DNA from: an uncultured Prevotellaceae bacterium
Lineage (GTDB): Bacteria; Bacteroidota; Bacteroidia; Bacteroidales; Bacteroidaceae
Assembly: GCA_947167455.1 (NCBI GenBank)
Contig: CAMVIB010000014.1
Coordinates: forward strand, 1 to 62,368
Length of the DNA: 62,368 nt
Direction of reading: 5' to 3'
Shown here piece after piece: positions 52,143-61,490 of the stretch. A program made the translations under genes and the position numbers. The notes below the pieces were generated by a model. The model was not told the origin of the DNA, searched no databases, and worked only from the letters and a program-made list of their open reading frames with translations. How positions within the stretch are numbered: the stretch's first letter is position 1; each line of letters begins with the position of its first letter.

Positions 52143-53458
52143 TGTCAGTAACACCATTATATTATATAAGTAGAGTGCGCCGAATTCCGGCCGTCATGGC
52201 GGCCATAATGATTATAGCCAGTTGTGGCTCATCGCGCAAGGCACTGCGCAGCGTCATGAGTCCTGATGCTGCCACCTCTGAACTATATGTACATGCTGTA
52301 GGCGACATTATATCGCGCGAAAATAAAGAGCAGCAAGCTGCCCAGAGTGGAAATGCCCTTGACATGACACCACTGCAGAGGGAGCTGGAGGAAATACTGA
52401 AGGACAGCGTGTTGCAGTTCTCACAGATGTCTGTGAGCATAGCTGACCTCACGGCAGGCAGCATAATCTTTGAGCATCGTGCCAATCAGCGTATGCGACC
52501 AGCATCTACTGAGAAAATGGTGACGGCCATAGCAGCACTCGACCAGCTCGGACCCCACTATCAGTTTGCCACGCGACTGCTCACGACGGCCGTACTCGAT
52601 GACGACGGCACGCTGTGTGGCGACCTCTATCTGCGCGGAGGAATGGACCCCCTGCTCTCCGCTGCCGATGTCCGGGAGTTGGCATCACGGCTCAGAGCTG
52701 CCGGCGTGCGTCAGGTGAGGGGACGCATCTTGGCAGACGTCACCATGAAAGATGCCGACGAGCTGGGATGGGGATGGTGCTGGGACGATGAGAACCCCGT
52801 ACTGTCGCCGATGCTCGTCTCTGGCAAGCCCGTTCTACTGACGGCATTCGAGAATGCCCTGCGCGGAGCCGGAGTAAAGGTTTCCGTACCTGTCTCCGGG
52901 AAGGGGCAGGCACCAGCCTCTGCGCGCGAGCTGGCAGCCATCAGGCGTCCGCTCCTTGAAGTGATGTCGCCAATGATGAAAGAGAGCGACAACCTATGTG
53001 CCGAGAGTGTATTCTACCAACTCGCACCAACTCGCACCAAGGCCGCCGACGTCATAGCAAAGACACTCGCCACAGCAGCATCTGCCGATGCCGAAAGGCG
53101 TATAGTAATTGCCGACGGAAGCGGACTATCACTCTACAACTACCACACGGCGCGCTCGTTCCAAAGTCTGCTCACCTATGCTGCAGCGAGGCCCGACAGC
53201 ATACTGACACCCCTGCTCAGCCTACTGCCCATCGCTGCCACAGACGGCACCCTGCGTAAGCGCATGGGCGGCACGGTAGCGGCAGGAAACGTGCGTGCCA
53301 AGACAGGAAGCGTAACGGCTGTATCGTCGCTCGTCGGCTATGCCATGCAACGCTCTACAGGACATCTCATAAGTTTTGCCATTCTAAATAATGGCGTTGA
53401 GACCATGGCTCAGGGACGAACGCTTCAAGACCGTATCTGTGTGGCAATATGTCAATGA
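52142..53458 (+). CDS. D-alanyl-D-alanine carboxypeptidase/endopeptidase (PBP4 family)
   Basis: The 438-residue protein has a lipobox-like signal end IIASC (C28), so it is probably a lipoprotein. The penicillin-binding motifs are intact: SxxK as STEK (S122), SxN as SDN in MKESDNLCAES and KTG in RAKTGSVTAVS. It trims or cuts peptidoglycan cross-links in the periplasm. The start ATG shares bases with the stop of the previous gene (TAATG). Confidence 0.92.
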   Translation: MSVTPLYYISRVRRIPAVMAAIMIIASCGSSRKALRSVMSPDAATSELYVHAVGDIISRENKEQQAAQSGNALDMTPLQRELEEILKDSVLQFSQMSVSIADLTAGSIIFEHRANQRMRPASTEKMVTAIAALDQLGPHYQFATRLLTTAVLDDDGTLCGDLYLRGGMDPLLSAADVRELASRLRAAGVRQVRGRILADVTMKDADELGWGWCWDDENPVLSPMLVSGKPVLLTAFENALRGAGVKVSVPVSGKGQAPASARELAAIRRPLLEVMSPMMKESDNLCAESVFYQLAPTRTKAADVIAKTLATAASADAERRIVIADGSGLSLYNYHTARSFQSLLTYAAARPDSILTPLLSLLPIAATDGTLRKRMGGTVAAGNVRAKTGSVTAVSSLVGYAMQRSTGHLISFAILNNGVETMAQGRTLQDRICVAICQ

Positions 53459-53498
53459 AACAACAATCTGCAACAATACAAATAAAATATAAATTAAC

Positions 53499-55949
53499 AT
53501 GACTGAAATCAGAAATATTGAGTTTAAAAGAGCTTTTACGCTGATACTCGTTGTTGCGACATGCGTCTGCATCAAGGCACAGACAGACGTCACTTCCACG
53601 TACGTCAACAATCCCAGCTTCGAGACAGACGGCACGTCGGGATGGACGGTACAGAACATGCAGACACAGAACAACTCGGTATTTGCTCGCAAGTCAGGTT
53701 CTGTCTATCTCGAGTCATGGGTGAGCCAAGGCCAGCAGATAGGAGATGCCGCCATCAGCCAAATCCTGAAGAACCTGCCCTCCGGCAACTACAAGCTCAC
53801 GGCTTCGGCTCTACACATTCAGCAGACGGGCTCCAACAGCACTACCAACAAAGGTGCTGCACAGACAGGAGCATACCTCTATGCCGGAAATACTCAAGTT
53901 CCCGTCACTGCAATGAAGCTCTACACCCTGGAGTTCGCAGTACTCGATGCCAAGGCAAATGTAGAGATAGGATTGCGCGCAGAGAACGCCACAGGCAACT
54001 ACCTCTGCGTTGACAACTTCAAGCTTCAGCATCTTGGCGACGTGACACCTCAAAGCTATGCCTCGGAGGTGTCGAAGCTTATCGATGAGGGTAAGCGTTA
54101 TATTGAAGCCGGCATTCAGCAGAGTGTGGCCACTACACTCAACGCTGCCTTGCAGACAGCACAGACAGCACTTCAAGGTACTGGCACCAATGCCGACGGC
54201 ACCACAACCTACGACATGGATGCTCTCATGGCAGCACGCACGACTCTCAACAGTGAGATTAAGAAGGCTGCTGCCTCACGACAGCTCTATGTCAATCTCG
54301 ACGAACGAATCTCCTACGCCGAGAAGGTGCAGGGATGGTGGCAGGAAAACACAAGAAAGGCTGCTGTACTGACGCAACTCGCCAACGCCATCGCCACGGC
54401 TCGCGAGAAAAGCAACGACTATACTCTAACATCAACGCAGCTCAGGAATGCCGTAACAACTCTCAATACAAGAATCTCTGCCGTAGATAAGAAGATATAT
54501 TGCTCTGGCAGCGCGTGTGGCAGCGATGCCGACCTGCGTGCTGGCAATAAGCAGTGGAGCTACGAACGCAGTATGCAGAGCAAGCATTGGATCCTGTTTT
54601 GGGAGAGTGGCTACGGAACTGCTGCACCACCTGCCGTGGCTTCCATACTTGAGACGGCAGACAGAATCTTCGAGTTTTATGCCGATAGCCTGAAGTTCAT
54701 AAACATAAACTCAGGAAAGTCAAAGACCGATACTTACAAGATGATTATACGTCTGCGATACACTACCGAGTGGGAGGCCAGTGGCAGCGGTATAGACAAC
54801 CAGATAGGACTCCTCACGCTGTCAAGATGGGCCTACACTTCACGTGAAGGACAGACGGTAGCTCACGAGATAGGACACTGCTTCCAGTACCAGACACACT
54901 GTGACAACAACAACCAAAACGGATGGATGTACAATTGGGGTAGGTCAACACTCAACGTCTTTTGGGAGATGTGTGCACAGTGGCAGGCCTACAAGTTCTA
55001 TCCAGCCATGCAGTTCAACAATGAGTGGCTCAACAACACCCTCAATGGCCTACACAGACACCCCCTGTGCGTGGCACTAAGATATGAGAATTTCTTCATT
55101 CAAGACTATTTCTGCCAGCGACATGGGATGGACATCATAGGAAGGTTGTGGAACCAGTCGCGAACCCCCGAAGACCCACTTCAGGCATATATGCGACTCA
55201 CTATGACAGGTTCCACACATGAAAAACTCGAACAGCTCGGAGACGAGATGTGGGAATACGGAGCGCGGATGACAACTTTCGACATGGATCATCTGCGTGA
55301 GCGTGGAGCCTCTGTAATAGGACGTCGTGCACAGACAGCATTGCGAATAGACAACGACAAGTACTGGTGGCCTACGGCTGACAACTGCATAGAGAACTGG
55401 GGCAACAACGCCATACGTCTCAATGCACCGTCATCTGCCAAGACCATTTATGTCGAGTTCGAGGGAAAGGCAGGTGCTGAAGGCTACATAAAATATAATA
55501 CTTCACGTGCAGGATGGCGGCTGGGGTTTGTAGCTCTTGCTTCCGATGGTACACGCATCTATAGCGATATGACTCGTGCCACATACGATGAGCCAAATCA
55601 GGTGCTGGCCTTCGACTGTCCCAAGGGTTGTAAGTATGTGTGGCTCGTGGTGAGCGGTGCACCTACTGCCTACTGGCTGCGCGACTGGCTCAGCTGGAGT
55701 GAAGAGGGTCAGACAGAGCAATGGCCCTACCGCGTGAAATTCCACCAGACAAATGTATTCGGCAAGGCCAACAATAACACTTACCCTGTTGGAATATCTG
55801 ACATAGAGTCTGACATGGTAAAAACTTCAGCTCATCAGACAGAGGGGGTATTCACTTTGTCAGGACAGCGTCTGCGTACTGGCAACTCACTCTGCGGACT
55901 CCCAAAGGGACTCTACATCGTGGGTGGACGCAAGGTGATGAAGAAGTGA
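53499..55949 (+). CDS. Secreted metallopeptidase-like protein (DUF6055 type) with sorting-type C-terminus
   Basis: The 816-residue protein has a signal peptide (about 9-27), an N-terminal carbohydrate-binding-like beta domain (about 30-180), a helical linker (about 185-335) and a putative zinc-peptidase domain. That domain has HEIGH (H456) and a downstream WEMCAQW glutamate. A beta domain follows, then the C-terminal segment LSGQRL...CGLPKGLYIVGGRKVMKK, typical of Prevotella secreted proteins and similar to type IX sorting domains. The substrate is unknown; a mucin or host glycoprotein is possible but unproven. Forty bases separate it from dacB. Confidence 0.75.
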   Translation: MTEIRNIEFKRAFTLILVVATCVCIKAQTDVTSTYVNNPSFETDGTSGWTVQNMQTQNNSVFARKSGSVYLESWVSQGQQIGDAAISQILKNLPSGNYKLTASALHIQQTGSNSTTNKGAAQTGAYLYAGNTQVPVTAMKLYTLEFAVLDAKANVEIGLRAENATGNYLCVDNFKLQHLGDVTPQSYASEVSKLIDEGKRYIEAGIQQSVATTLNAALQTAQTALQGTGTNADGTTTYDMDALMAARTTLNSEIKKAAASRQLYVNLDERISYAEKVQGWWQENTRKAAVLTQLANAIATAREKSNDYTLTSTQLRNAVTTLNTRISAVDKKIYCSGSACGSDADLRAGNKQWSYERSMQSKHWILFWESGYGTAAPPAVASILETADRIFEFYADSLKFININSGKSKTDTYKMIIRLRYTTEWEASGSGIDNQIGLLTLSRWAYTSREGQTVAHEIGHCFQYQTHCDNNNQNGWMYNWGRSTLNVFWEMCAQWQAYKFYPAMQFNNEWLNNTLNGLHRHPLCVALRYENFFIQDYFCQRHGMDIIGRLWNQSRTPEDPLQAYMRLTMTGSTHEKLEQLGDEMWEYGARMTTFDMDHLRERGASVIGRRAQTALRIDNDKYWWPTADNCIENWGNNAIRLNAPSSAKTIYVEFEGKAGAEGYIKYNTSRAGWRLGFVALASDGTRIYSDMTRATYDEPNQVLAFDCPKGCKYVWLVVSGAPTAYWLRDWLSWSEEGQTEQWPYRVKFHQTNVFGKANNNTYPVGISDIESDMVKTSAHQTEGVFTLSGQRLRTGNSLCGLPKGLYIVGGRKVMKK

Positions 55950-55999
55950 ATTACGCCATAAAAAGCGTCATTTTCTTTGTAGAAAAGCTGGAAACTCAC

Positions 56000-56007
56000 T
56001 ATCTTTG
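56000..56007 (+). promoter_or_regulatory. Promoter core of the AAA/PD-(D/E)XK gene
   Basis: TATCTTTG lies 25 bases before the start at 56032 and shows that the gene is transcribed on its own. Confidence 0.6.
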
Positions 56008-56031
56008 CGGCAGACAAAAGCAGAAAGAGCC

Positions 56032-57768
56032 ATGACAACATCATCAGACATCAAGCAACTGCCCCTCGGCATATCGGATTTCACGCGCCTCGCACGCGAG
56101 AACTACTATTATGTGGATAAGACCATGTTCATCCCCCGTCTGGAGACGACAAGCAGCTACCTGTTCCTCGTCCGTCCGCGCCGCTTCGGCAAGTCGCTGC
56201 TGCTGAACATGCTCAAGGCCTACTACGACGTTAACATGAAGGAACGCTTCGGCGAGCTGTTCGGACATCTGTGGATAGGCAGCAACCCCACGTCCTTCCA
56301 GGGCCGCTATGCCGTGCTGCACCTGGACTTCTCGCAGGTTACGGGAAGCATCGACGAGCTTCGCGAGAGCTTTGACTCATACTGTGGCATCAAGGCCGAC
56401 ACTTTCGGCGAACGATACGAGAAGCTGTTCTACGAGGGATTCGCAGATGACGTGAAGAGGCTGGACTGGGCCACCAAGAAGCTGAACTTCATCGGCGTCA
56501 AGGCCAAGGAGTATGACGTACCCATGTACCTCATCATCGACGAGTACGACAACTTCACCAACACGGTGTTGAACCAGCACGGCGAGAACATCTACACCAG
56601 CCTGACGCACGGCGAGGGCTTCTACCGCGACATCTTCAAGCTCTTCAAGCCCAACTTCGAGCGGGTGCTGATGCTTGGCGTCTCTCCCGTGACGATGGAC
56701 GACCTCACCAGCGGCTACAACATAGCCACCAACATCACTGCCGATGCTGCCTTCAACCAGATGCTTGGCTTCAGCGAGGAGGAGGTTCACGCGATGTTCT
56801 GCTACTACAGGGATGCTGGCTGTCTCACGGGTGACATCGATGCCATGCTCGACGAGATGCGTCCGTGGTACGACAACTACTGCTTCGCCGAGGAGAGCCT
56901 GACGACGGAGAGCAAGGTGTATAACAGCAACATGGTGCTCTACTACCTGAGCTATCAGATAAGGAATAAGAAGTCGCCCAAGGAGATGACCGACCCCAAC
57001 GCCCGCACTGACTACCAGAAGATGAAGAAGCTCATCCAGCTCGACCGTCTTGAGCCTCAGCGCAAGAGTATCATCTACCAGATAGCTGAGCAGGGCTACA
57101 TCGACAGCACCCTCGTGCCTTATTTCCCCGCATCTGACATCGTCAAGTTCGACAACTTCGTCTCGCTGCTCTACTACTACGGCATGCTCACCATCACCGG
57201 CACCTCGGGTTTCACCCTGCGCCTGGGCATCCCCAACAACAACGTTCGCAAGCAGTACTACGGCTACCTGCTTGAAGAGTACAACCGCATCCGCGTCATA
57301 GACCATTACCCCATCGACCATGCCTTTCAGCAGGCGGCCCTCACCGGTGCCTGGCAGCCGCTTCTGCAGCTTGTCGCCGACGAGTATGAGCAGACGTGTG
57401 CCGTTCGCTGCCTCATCGAGGGCGAGCGCAACATCCAGGGTTTCTTCACGGCCTATTTCTCCATGTACCCGTTCTATCTCACTGCCCCCGAGCTGGAGCT
57501 TGCCCACGGCTACTGCGACTTCTTCCTCATGCCCGACCTGCGTCGCTACCCCATGGTGGCCCACTCCTACATCATAGAGCTGAAGTACCTCAAACCCGAA
57601 GCTACCATGGCCGAGGCCGAGTCGCAGTGGAGCGAGGCCGAGTCGCAGGTCCGCCACTATGCCACCGACACGAAGCTTCCGCAGCTGTGCGGCCCCACGC
57701 AGCTGCACCTCATCGTGGCGCAGTTCCGTGGCCACCACCTGGAGCGCTCGCAAGAGGTAGCACAATGA
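56032..57768 (+). CDS. AAA-ATPase-like and PD-(D/E)XK nuclease family protein
   Basis: The 578-residue protein joins an AAA-ATPase-like domain (PF09820 type; Walker A in RPRRFGKSLLLNML, Walker B in YLIIDEYDNF) to a C-terminal PD-(D/E)XK-like domain (DFFLMPDLRR...YIIELKYL). Such genes are widespread and often multicopy in Bacteroidales and other gut bacteria; their role is not established. The Walker residues and the E-x-K pair are intact. The start at 56032 is set by the promoter. Confidence 0.85.
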   Translation: MTTSSDIKQLPLGISDFTRLARENYYYVDKTMFIPRLETTSSYLFLVRPRRFGKSLLLNMLKAYYDVNMKERFGELFGHLWIGSNPTSFQGRYAVLHLDFSQVTGSIDELRESFDSYCGIKADTFGERYEKLFYEGFADDVKRLDWATKKLNFIGVKAKEYDVPMYLIIDEYDNFTNTVLNQHGENIYTSLTHGEGFYRDIFKLFKPNFERVLMLGVSPVTMDDLTSGYNIATNITADAAFNQMLGFSEEEVHAMFCYYRDAGCLTGDIDAMLDEMRPWYDNYCFAEESLTTESKVYNSNMVLYYLSYQIRNKKSPKEMTDPNARTDYQKMKKLIQLDRLEPQRKSIIYQIAEQGYIDSTLVPYFPASDIVKFDNFVSLLYYYGMLTITGTSGFTLRLGIPNNNVRKQYYGYLLEEYNRIRVIDHYPIDHAFQQAALTGAWQPLLQLVADEYEQTCAVRCLIEGERNIQGFFTAYFSMYPFYLTAPELELAHGYCDFFLMPDLRRYPMVAHSYIIELKYLKPEATMAEAESQWSEAESQVRHYATDTKLPQLCGPTQLHLIVAQFRGHHLERSQEVAQ

Positions 57769-57835
57769 GTGAGTACCATGTTTGTAACAATTATTTCGAA
57801 CGTTGGGTTCATGTATAGTATGACAAAAGCAATCG

Positions 57836-57886
57836 CCCTGTAACGTATGAACGCAATGGAAAACAGCGCTTTCTTACGTTACAGGG
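57836..57886 (+). terminator. Inverted repeat after the AAA/PD-(D/E)XK gene
   Basis: CCCTGTAACGTA (57836-57847) and TACGTTACAGGG (57875-57886) form a 12-bp stem with a 27-base loop. A second short hairpin GCCCCAGCGGGGC at 57954-57966 is followed by TTTAT and may be the actual terminator, between two converging genes. Confidence 0.5.
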
Positions 57887-57991
57887 TGAGTCTGTGTGCC
57901 AAAAATCGCATACTCAAGACGCAGTAGCGATTATCTTCTCTGCCTGTCTTTTCGCCCCAGCGGGGCTTTATGTCCAGAATGCTGGATTTGC

Positions 57992-58795
57992 TTACTTAGG
58001 CTGTTTGCCGATGTAAGCGAGGATTCCACCATCCACGTAGAGGATGTGGCCGTTCACTGCGTTTGATGCCTCAGAAGCAAGGAACACGGCAGGACCCGTC
58101 AGCTCCTGAGGATCGAGCCAGCGTCCGGCAGGTGTCTTGGCGCAGATGAAGCTGTCGAAGGGATGGCGGCTGCCGTCGGCCTGACGCTCGCGCAGAGGAG
58201 CCGTCTGAGGTGTTGCTATGTAGCCCGGGCCGATGCCGTTGCACTGGATGTTGTACCCGCCATACTCCGAGCAGATGTTGCGAGTGAGCATCTTCAGACC
58301 GCCCTTGGCAGCTGCGTAGGCGCTGACGGTCTCGCGGCCAAGCTCTGACATCATCGAGCAGATGTTGATGATCTTACCGCTACGCTTTGCCATCATGTCG
58401 GGCAGTACAGCCTTTGCAACGATGAAAGGAGCGTTAAGGTCTATGTCAATGACACGGCGGAAGTCAGCAGCCTCCATCTCGTGCATCGGGATGCGGCGAA
58501 TGATGCCGGCGTTGTTGACGAGGATATCAATGGTGCCGATTTCATCCTTGATTTTCTTCACAAGAGCTTGAACGGCAGGCTCGTCAGTAACATCGCAGAC
58601 ATAGCCGTGAGCCTTGATGCCCTTCTCTTCGTAGGACTTCAGGCCGCGGTCAACGAGCTCCTGGTTGATGTCGTTGAAACAGATGGTTGCACCCTGCTCG
58701 GCAAAAGCGCTGGCGATGGCAAAGCCGATGCCGTAGCTGGCACCGGTCACGAGGGCTACCTTGCCCTCAAGAGAGAAATTAAGATAGGGATTCAT
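57992..58795 (-). CDS. Gluconate 5-dehydrogenase-type short-chain dehydrogenase
   Basis: The 267-residue NAD(P)-dependent SDR has the cofactor motif TGASYGIG (residues 18-25), NNAG, and the catalytic tyrosine and lysine in YAAAKGG. The sequence NFSLEGKVALVTGASYGIG and the C-terminal DGGILAYIGKQP match IdnO/Ga5DH-like enzymes, which reduce 5-keto-gluconate, and also KduD relatives. The neighbours do not confirm the sugar substrate. It has its own promoter. Confidence 0.85.
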   Translation of the reverse strand: MNPYLNFSLEGKVALVTGASYGIGFAIASAFAEQGATICFNDINQELVDRGLKSYEEKGIKAHGYVCDVTDEPAVQALVKKIKDEIGTIDILVNNAGIIRRIPMHEMEAADFRRVIDIDLNAPFIVAKAVLPDMMAKRSGKIINICSMMSELGRETVSAYAAAKGGLKMLTRNICSEYGGYNIQCNGIGPGYIATPQTAPLRERQADGSRHPFDSFICAKTPAGRWLDPQELTGPAVFLASEASNAVNGHILYVDGGILAYIGKQPK

Positions 58796-58850
58796 TGATG
58801 ATAGTTAATGAGTTATTGAAATAAATGAGTAGATTACGGTCTTGCGGTTG

Positions 58851-58858
58851 CAAAGATA
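58851..58858 (-). promoter_or_regulatory. Promoter core of the SDR gene
   Basis: TATCTTTG on the minus strand, 55 bases upstream of the SDR start. Confidence 0.6.
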
Positions 58859-59104
58859 TGAAGAAATAGCGAAGAAGGAACTATTTTAACGTTAAAAAAG
58901 CCAAACATTGCCGCATTATTGTCGTTGAGGATGCACAATCCATCTCATCCCTTTGACATGGTGAGTGGCTGATGATACGTATGCAGCCGGCGTAGGCGTT
59001 CTGTGATGATGGAATGATTATACGCTTGTCATGGAATGATTATCATTACAGCCAGGTGCGTGCACAGTGGAGTTGGTAAATACCTCAAAGGAAGCGTAAT
59101 GAAG

Positions 59105-59181
59105 CCCCTGGGGGAGTTAGGTAACTCGCCTAGGGGAGTTACATAACTCGCCTAGGCGAGTTACCTAACTCCCCCAGGGGC
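59105..59181. repeat. CCTAGG palindrome array, period 22 bp (locus 2)
   Basis: CCTGGG at 59107, CCTAGG at 59129 and 59151 and CCCAGG at 59173 are 22 bp apart; spacers are GAGTT/AACTC palindromes as at 26015-26091. Here the outermost units carry the paired variants CCTGGG and CCCAGG, a compensatory change that keeps the overall dyad. Confidence 0.85.
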
Positions 59182-59357
59182 TTTGAGAGGCACCCTTAAT
59201 GGGCACCGAAAAACCCCATTGGGGATGCATGTGCCTCGCTTTGGGGATGTTGGTGTACGCTAATAAGCTGGGTGTCCTTAAAGTGTGTAAGCGAAACATT
59301 TTCGACCGCTTTCGTCACTTTTATGGTGAAAACTGCTGTTGATTCATGAACTTATTG

Positions 59358-59365
59358 TATATTTG
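59358..59365 (+). promoter_or_regulatory. Promoter core of the nitroreductase-ridA genes
   Basis: TATATTTG lies 74 bases before the nitroreductase start. Confidence 0.55.
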
Positions 59366-59439
59366 CACACGAATAAAGCCTACAACTTCGAGATGCGAAT
59401 TTATTTATAGAATCCACCTAAAATAAAAAAGAATCAGTC

Positions 59440-60063
59440 ATGGACAAAAGACTTTTGTTAGGTGCAGCCCTCGCTCTGCTCACGCTGACGGGTTGCCACA
59501 ACAGCTGCCGGCAGACAGGAGAGACGGCATCGCCGTCGTTCGACGAAGTGTTGGCCACTCGCCGCAGCATCCGTGCTTACGATGCCACGAAGAAGATTTC
59601 GGAGTCTGAGGTGCGCGAGCTGCTTCTGGCCACTCAGGAAGCGCCATCGTGGGCTAATCAGCAGCCTACGAAGTATTATGTTGCCATCAGCGACGAGAAA
59701 GTCAAGGCCGTGCAAGACATGGTTGGCGGCAACAAGGAGCGCATCAAGGATGCCCCTGTGCTGATGGTATCGACCTTCGAGCGCGGCAAGTCGGGCTTCT
59801 TCCAGGGCAACCAGACCAACGAGGTCGGCGACGGATGGGGAGCCTACGACAACGGTCTTAGCAACTGCTACCTCATCATGAAGGCACGTGCCATGGGATT
59901 CGATACGCTCATCATGGGGATGCGTGATGCCGATGCGCTGCGACAGCTGTTCGGCATACCTGAGGATGAAACCATCATGGCCGTTATCTCTCTCGGCTAC
60001 AGGGCGGGAGAGCCCAACCGTCCGGAGCGCAGGCCGTTGGACGACATCGTGAAATTCTTCTGA
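59440..60063 (+). CDS. Nitroreductase-family lipoprotein
   Basis: The 207-residue protein starts with a lipoprotein signal peptide (lipobox LTGC, C19). It is followed by a nitroreductase fold: [15 protein letters not shown] at the start (FMN phosphate contact), [15 protein letters not shown] in the middle and the C-terminal [20 protein letters not shown]. An exported, lipid-anchored member is unusual for this usually cytosolic FMN family, although known in Bacteroidetes. Eight bases separate it from ridA. Confidence 0.85.
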   Translation: MDKRLLLGAALALLTLTGCHNSCRQTGETASPSFDEVLATRRSIRAYDATKKISESEVRELLLATQEAPSWANQQPTKYYVAISDEKVKAVQDMVGGNKERIKDAPVLMVSTFERGKSGFFQGNQTNEVGDGWGAYDNGLSNCYLIMKARAMGFDTLIMGMRDADALRQLFGIPEDETIMAVISLGYRAGEPNRPERRPLDDIVKFF

Positions 60064-60071
60064 AACACCTT

Positions 60072-60497
60072 ATGGATATGAAACAGGTCATCAACACTAA
60101 GGCAGCACCTGCTGCCATCGGCCCTTACAGTCAGGCCATCCAAGTAGGCAATCTCGTATTTACGTCGGGGCAGATTCCCATCGACCCTGCAACCGGCTCG
60201 TTCGTGGAAGGCGGCATCAGGGAACAGACTCGCCAGTCGCTTAGCAATGTGAAGGCCATTCTGCGTGAGGCAGGTCTCAGCATGAGCGACGTCGTCAAGA
60301 CCACTGTCTTCATGGCTGACATGGCCGACTTTGCTGCCATGAATGAGGTGTATGCAGAGTTCTTTGACGGGCAAGTCGGCAAAGCAGGGTGCACCGCAGC
60401 GTCATATCCTGCTCGTTCGGCCGTAGCCGTCAAGACATTGCCGAAAGGGGCATTAGTGGAGATTGAAGTGATTGCAGCCACTGACAATCCTGATTGA
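60072..60497 (+). CDS. RidA family enamine/imine deaminase
   Basis: The 141-residue protein hydrolyses reactive enamines such as 2-aminoacrylate made by PLP enzymes. The motifs [20 protein letters not shown] and the arginine of YPARSAVAV are present. It forms trimers in the family. A start at ATG 60078 is equally possible. Confidence 0.93.
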   Translation: MDMKQVINTKAAPAAIGPYSQAIQVGNLVFTSGQIPIDPATGSFVEGGIREQTRQSLSNVKAILREAGLSMSDVVKTTVFMADMADFAAMNEVYAEFFDGQVGKAGCTAASYPARSAVAVKTLPKGALVEIEVIAATDNPD

Positions 60498-60499
60498 AG

Positions 60500-60817
60500 G
60501 TGGCCGACGTGGCTCAGCCCCTCTGCTTTCAGGTGTATGCCATGATGAATATAATGCCTGCGACGACCTGAGGTGGGACCATAGACGGTGGCGCGCAACA
60601 GGTCGGCCCTTTCCGTTGTCAGGTCTCCGGTCACCTTTGCCGAGTCGATGATGTGCAGAGCCTGTGTAAGGTCGTTGGCATAGACCGACATCGCCCGCAC
60701 CTCGGCATCGGTGCTGTCAGAGTGGCGTTACAAAGTCTGCGAGCCGTCGCCTCGCGAGCAACTTGCCATCACGACGACGGTGGCGACCGCCGATGCTATT
60801 CTTGAAATGCTTTCCAT
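60500..60817 (-). pseudogene. Decayed lipoprotein gene remnant
   Basis: On the minus strand an ATG at 60817 begins a 29-codon frame with a good lipoprotein signal peptide (SRIASAVATVVVMASCSRGD), interrupted by TAA at 60730-60728. The same frame then continues with AEVRAMSVYANDLTQALHIIDSAKVTGDLTTERADLLRATVYG, reading like the start of a TPR-containing signalling lipoprotein, and decays before ridA. It starts inside the rluA end (22-base overlap). Confidence 0.55.
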
Positions 60818-61464
60818 GGTCCTTCTGTTGGTGTTGGTGCTTCTATGTGGATTTGCTGATGAGACACAGGGTGCTCGAAGCTGATGCTGCGGGCATGCAG
60901 GCTGATGCTTCCGTCAGGGTTGCTGCGTGGCGCCCCATACTTGAGGTCGCCGCGTATGGGACATCCTATGGCAGCGAGCTGGCAGCGTATCTGGTGGTGC
61001 CGACCTGTATGGAGGTGCACTTCCAGCAGGTGATAGCTGTCTGTGTGCCCTATGACACGGTAGTCCAGGACGGCCTTCTTGGCGCCGGGACGCTCGTGGT
61101 CGTAGGCGTAACTCTTGTTCTTCGGCTCGTTGCGTACCAGGTAGTGGGTCAGCGTGGCTTTGTCAGCCTTCGGCAGTTTCTGCACCAGTGCCCAATAGGT
61201 CTTCTGGACGGTGCCGTTGCGGAACATATCGTTGAGGCGTGCCAGAGCCTTGCTGGTGCGTGCGAACACCACCACACCGCTGACGGGACGATCCAGCCTG
61301 TGTACCACTCCGAGAAAGACGGCTCCGGGCTTACGGTACTTTTCCTTCACGTAGGCTTTCACCGCCTCGGAGAGCGGTGTGTCGCCAGTCTTGTCAGCCT
61401 GAACGATCTCGCCTGCGCTCTTCGAGACGATGATGATGTGGTTGTCTTCGTAAAGGACTGTCAT
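60796..61464 (-). CDS. RluA family pseudouridine synthase
   Basis: The 222-residue enzyme turns uridine in rRNA or tRNA into pseudouridine. The catalytic aspartate lies in VHRLDRPVSGVVVFAR, and the C-terminal HTGRHHQIRCQLA segment is conserved. No S4 domain is present, so it belongs with the short RluA/TruC-like forms. It is 26 bases from fabG, on the same strand. Confidence 0.92.
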   Translation of the reverse strand: MTVLYEDNHIIIVSKSAGEIVQADKTGDTPLSEAVKAYVKEKYRKPGAVFLGVVHRLDRPVSGVVVFARTSKALARLNDMFRNGTVQKTYWALVQKLPKADKATLTHYLVRNEPKNKSYAYDHERPGAKKAVLDYRVIGHTDSYHLLEVHLHTGRHHQIRCQLAAIGCPIRGDLKYGAPRSNPDGSISLHARSISFEHPVSHQQIHIEAPTPTEGPWKAFQE

Positions 61465-61490
61465 AGCTTACGGTGTTTATAGAGCACACC

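Larger units (their letters stand above)
58796..59439. other. Divergent gap with promoters and palindrome array
   Basis: The 644-base gap between the SDR and the nitroreductase holds two opposing promoters and the palindrome array at 59105-59181. A short hairpin CCCCATTGGGG follows the array. No reading frame was found. Confidence 0.7.

Noticed and set aside
54838..54855. Second parS-like site around TTCACGTGAA in the secreted metallopeptidase gene
   Set aside because: Only the inner ten bases are palindromic; the outer bases do not fit the consensus.
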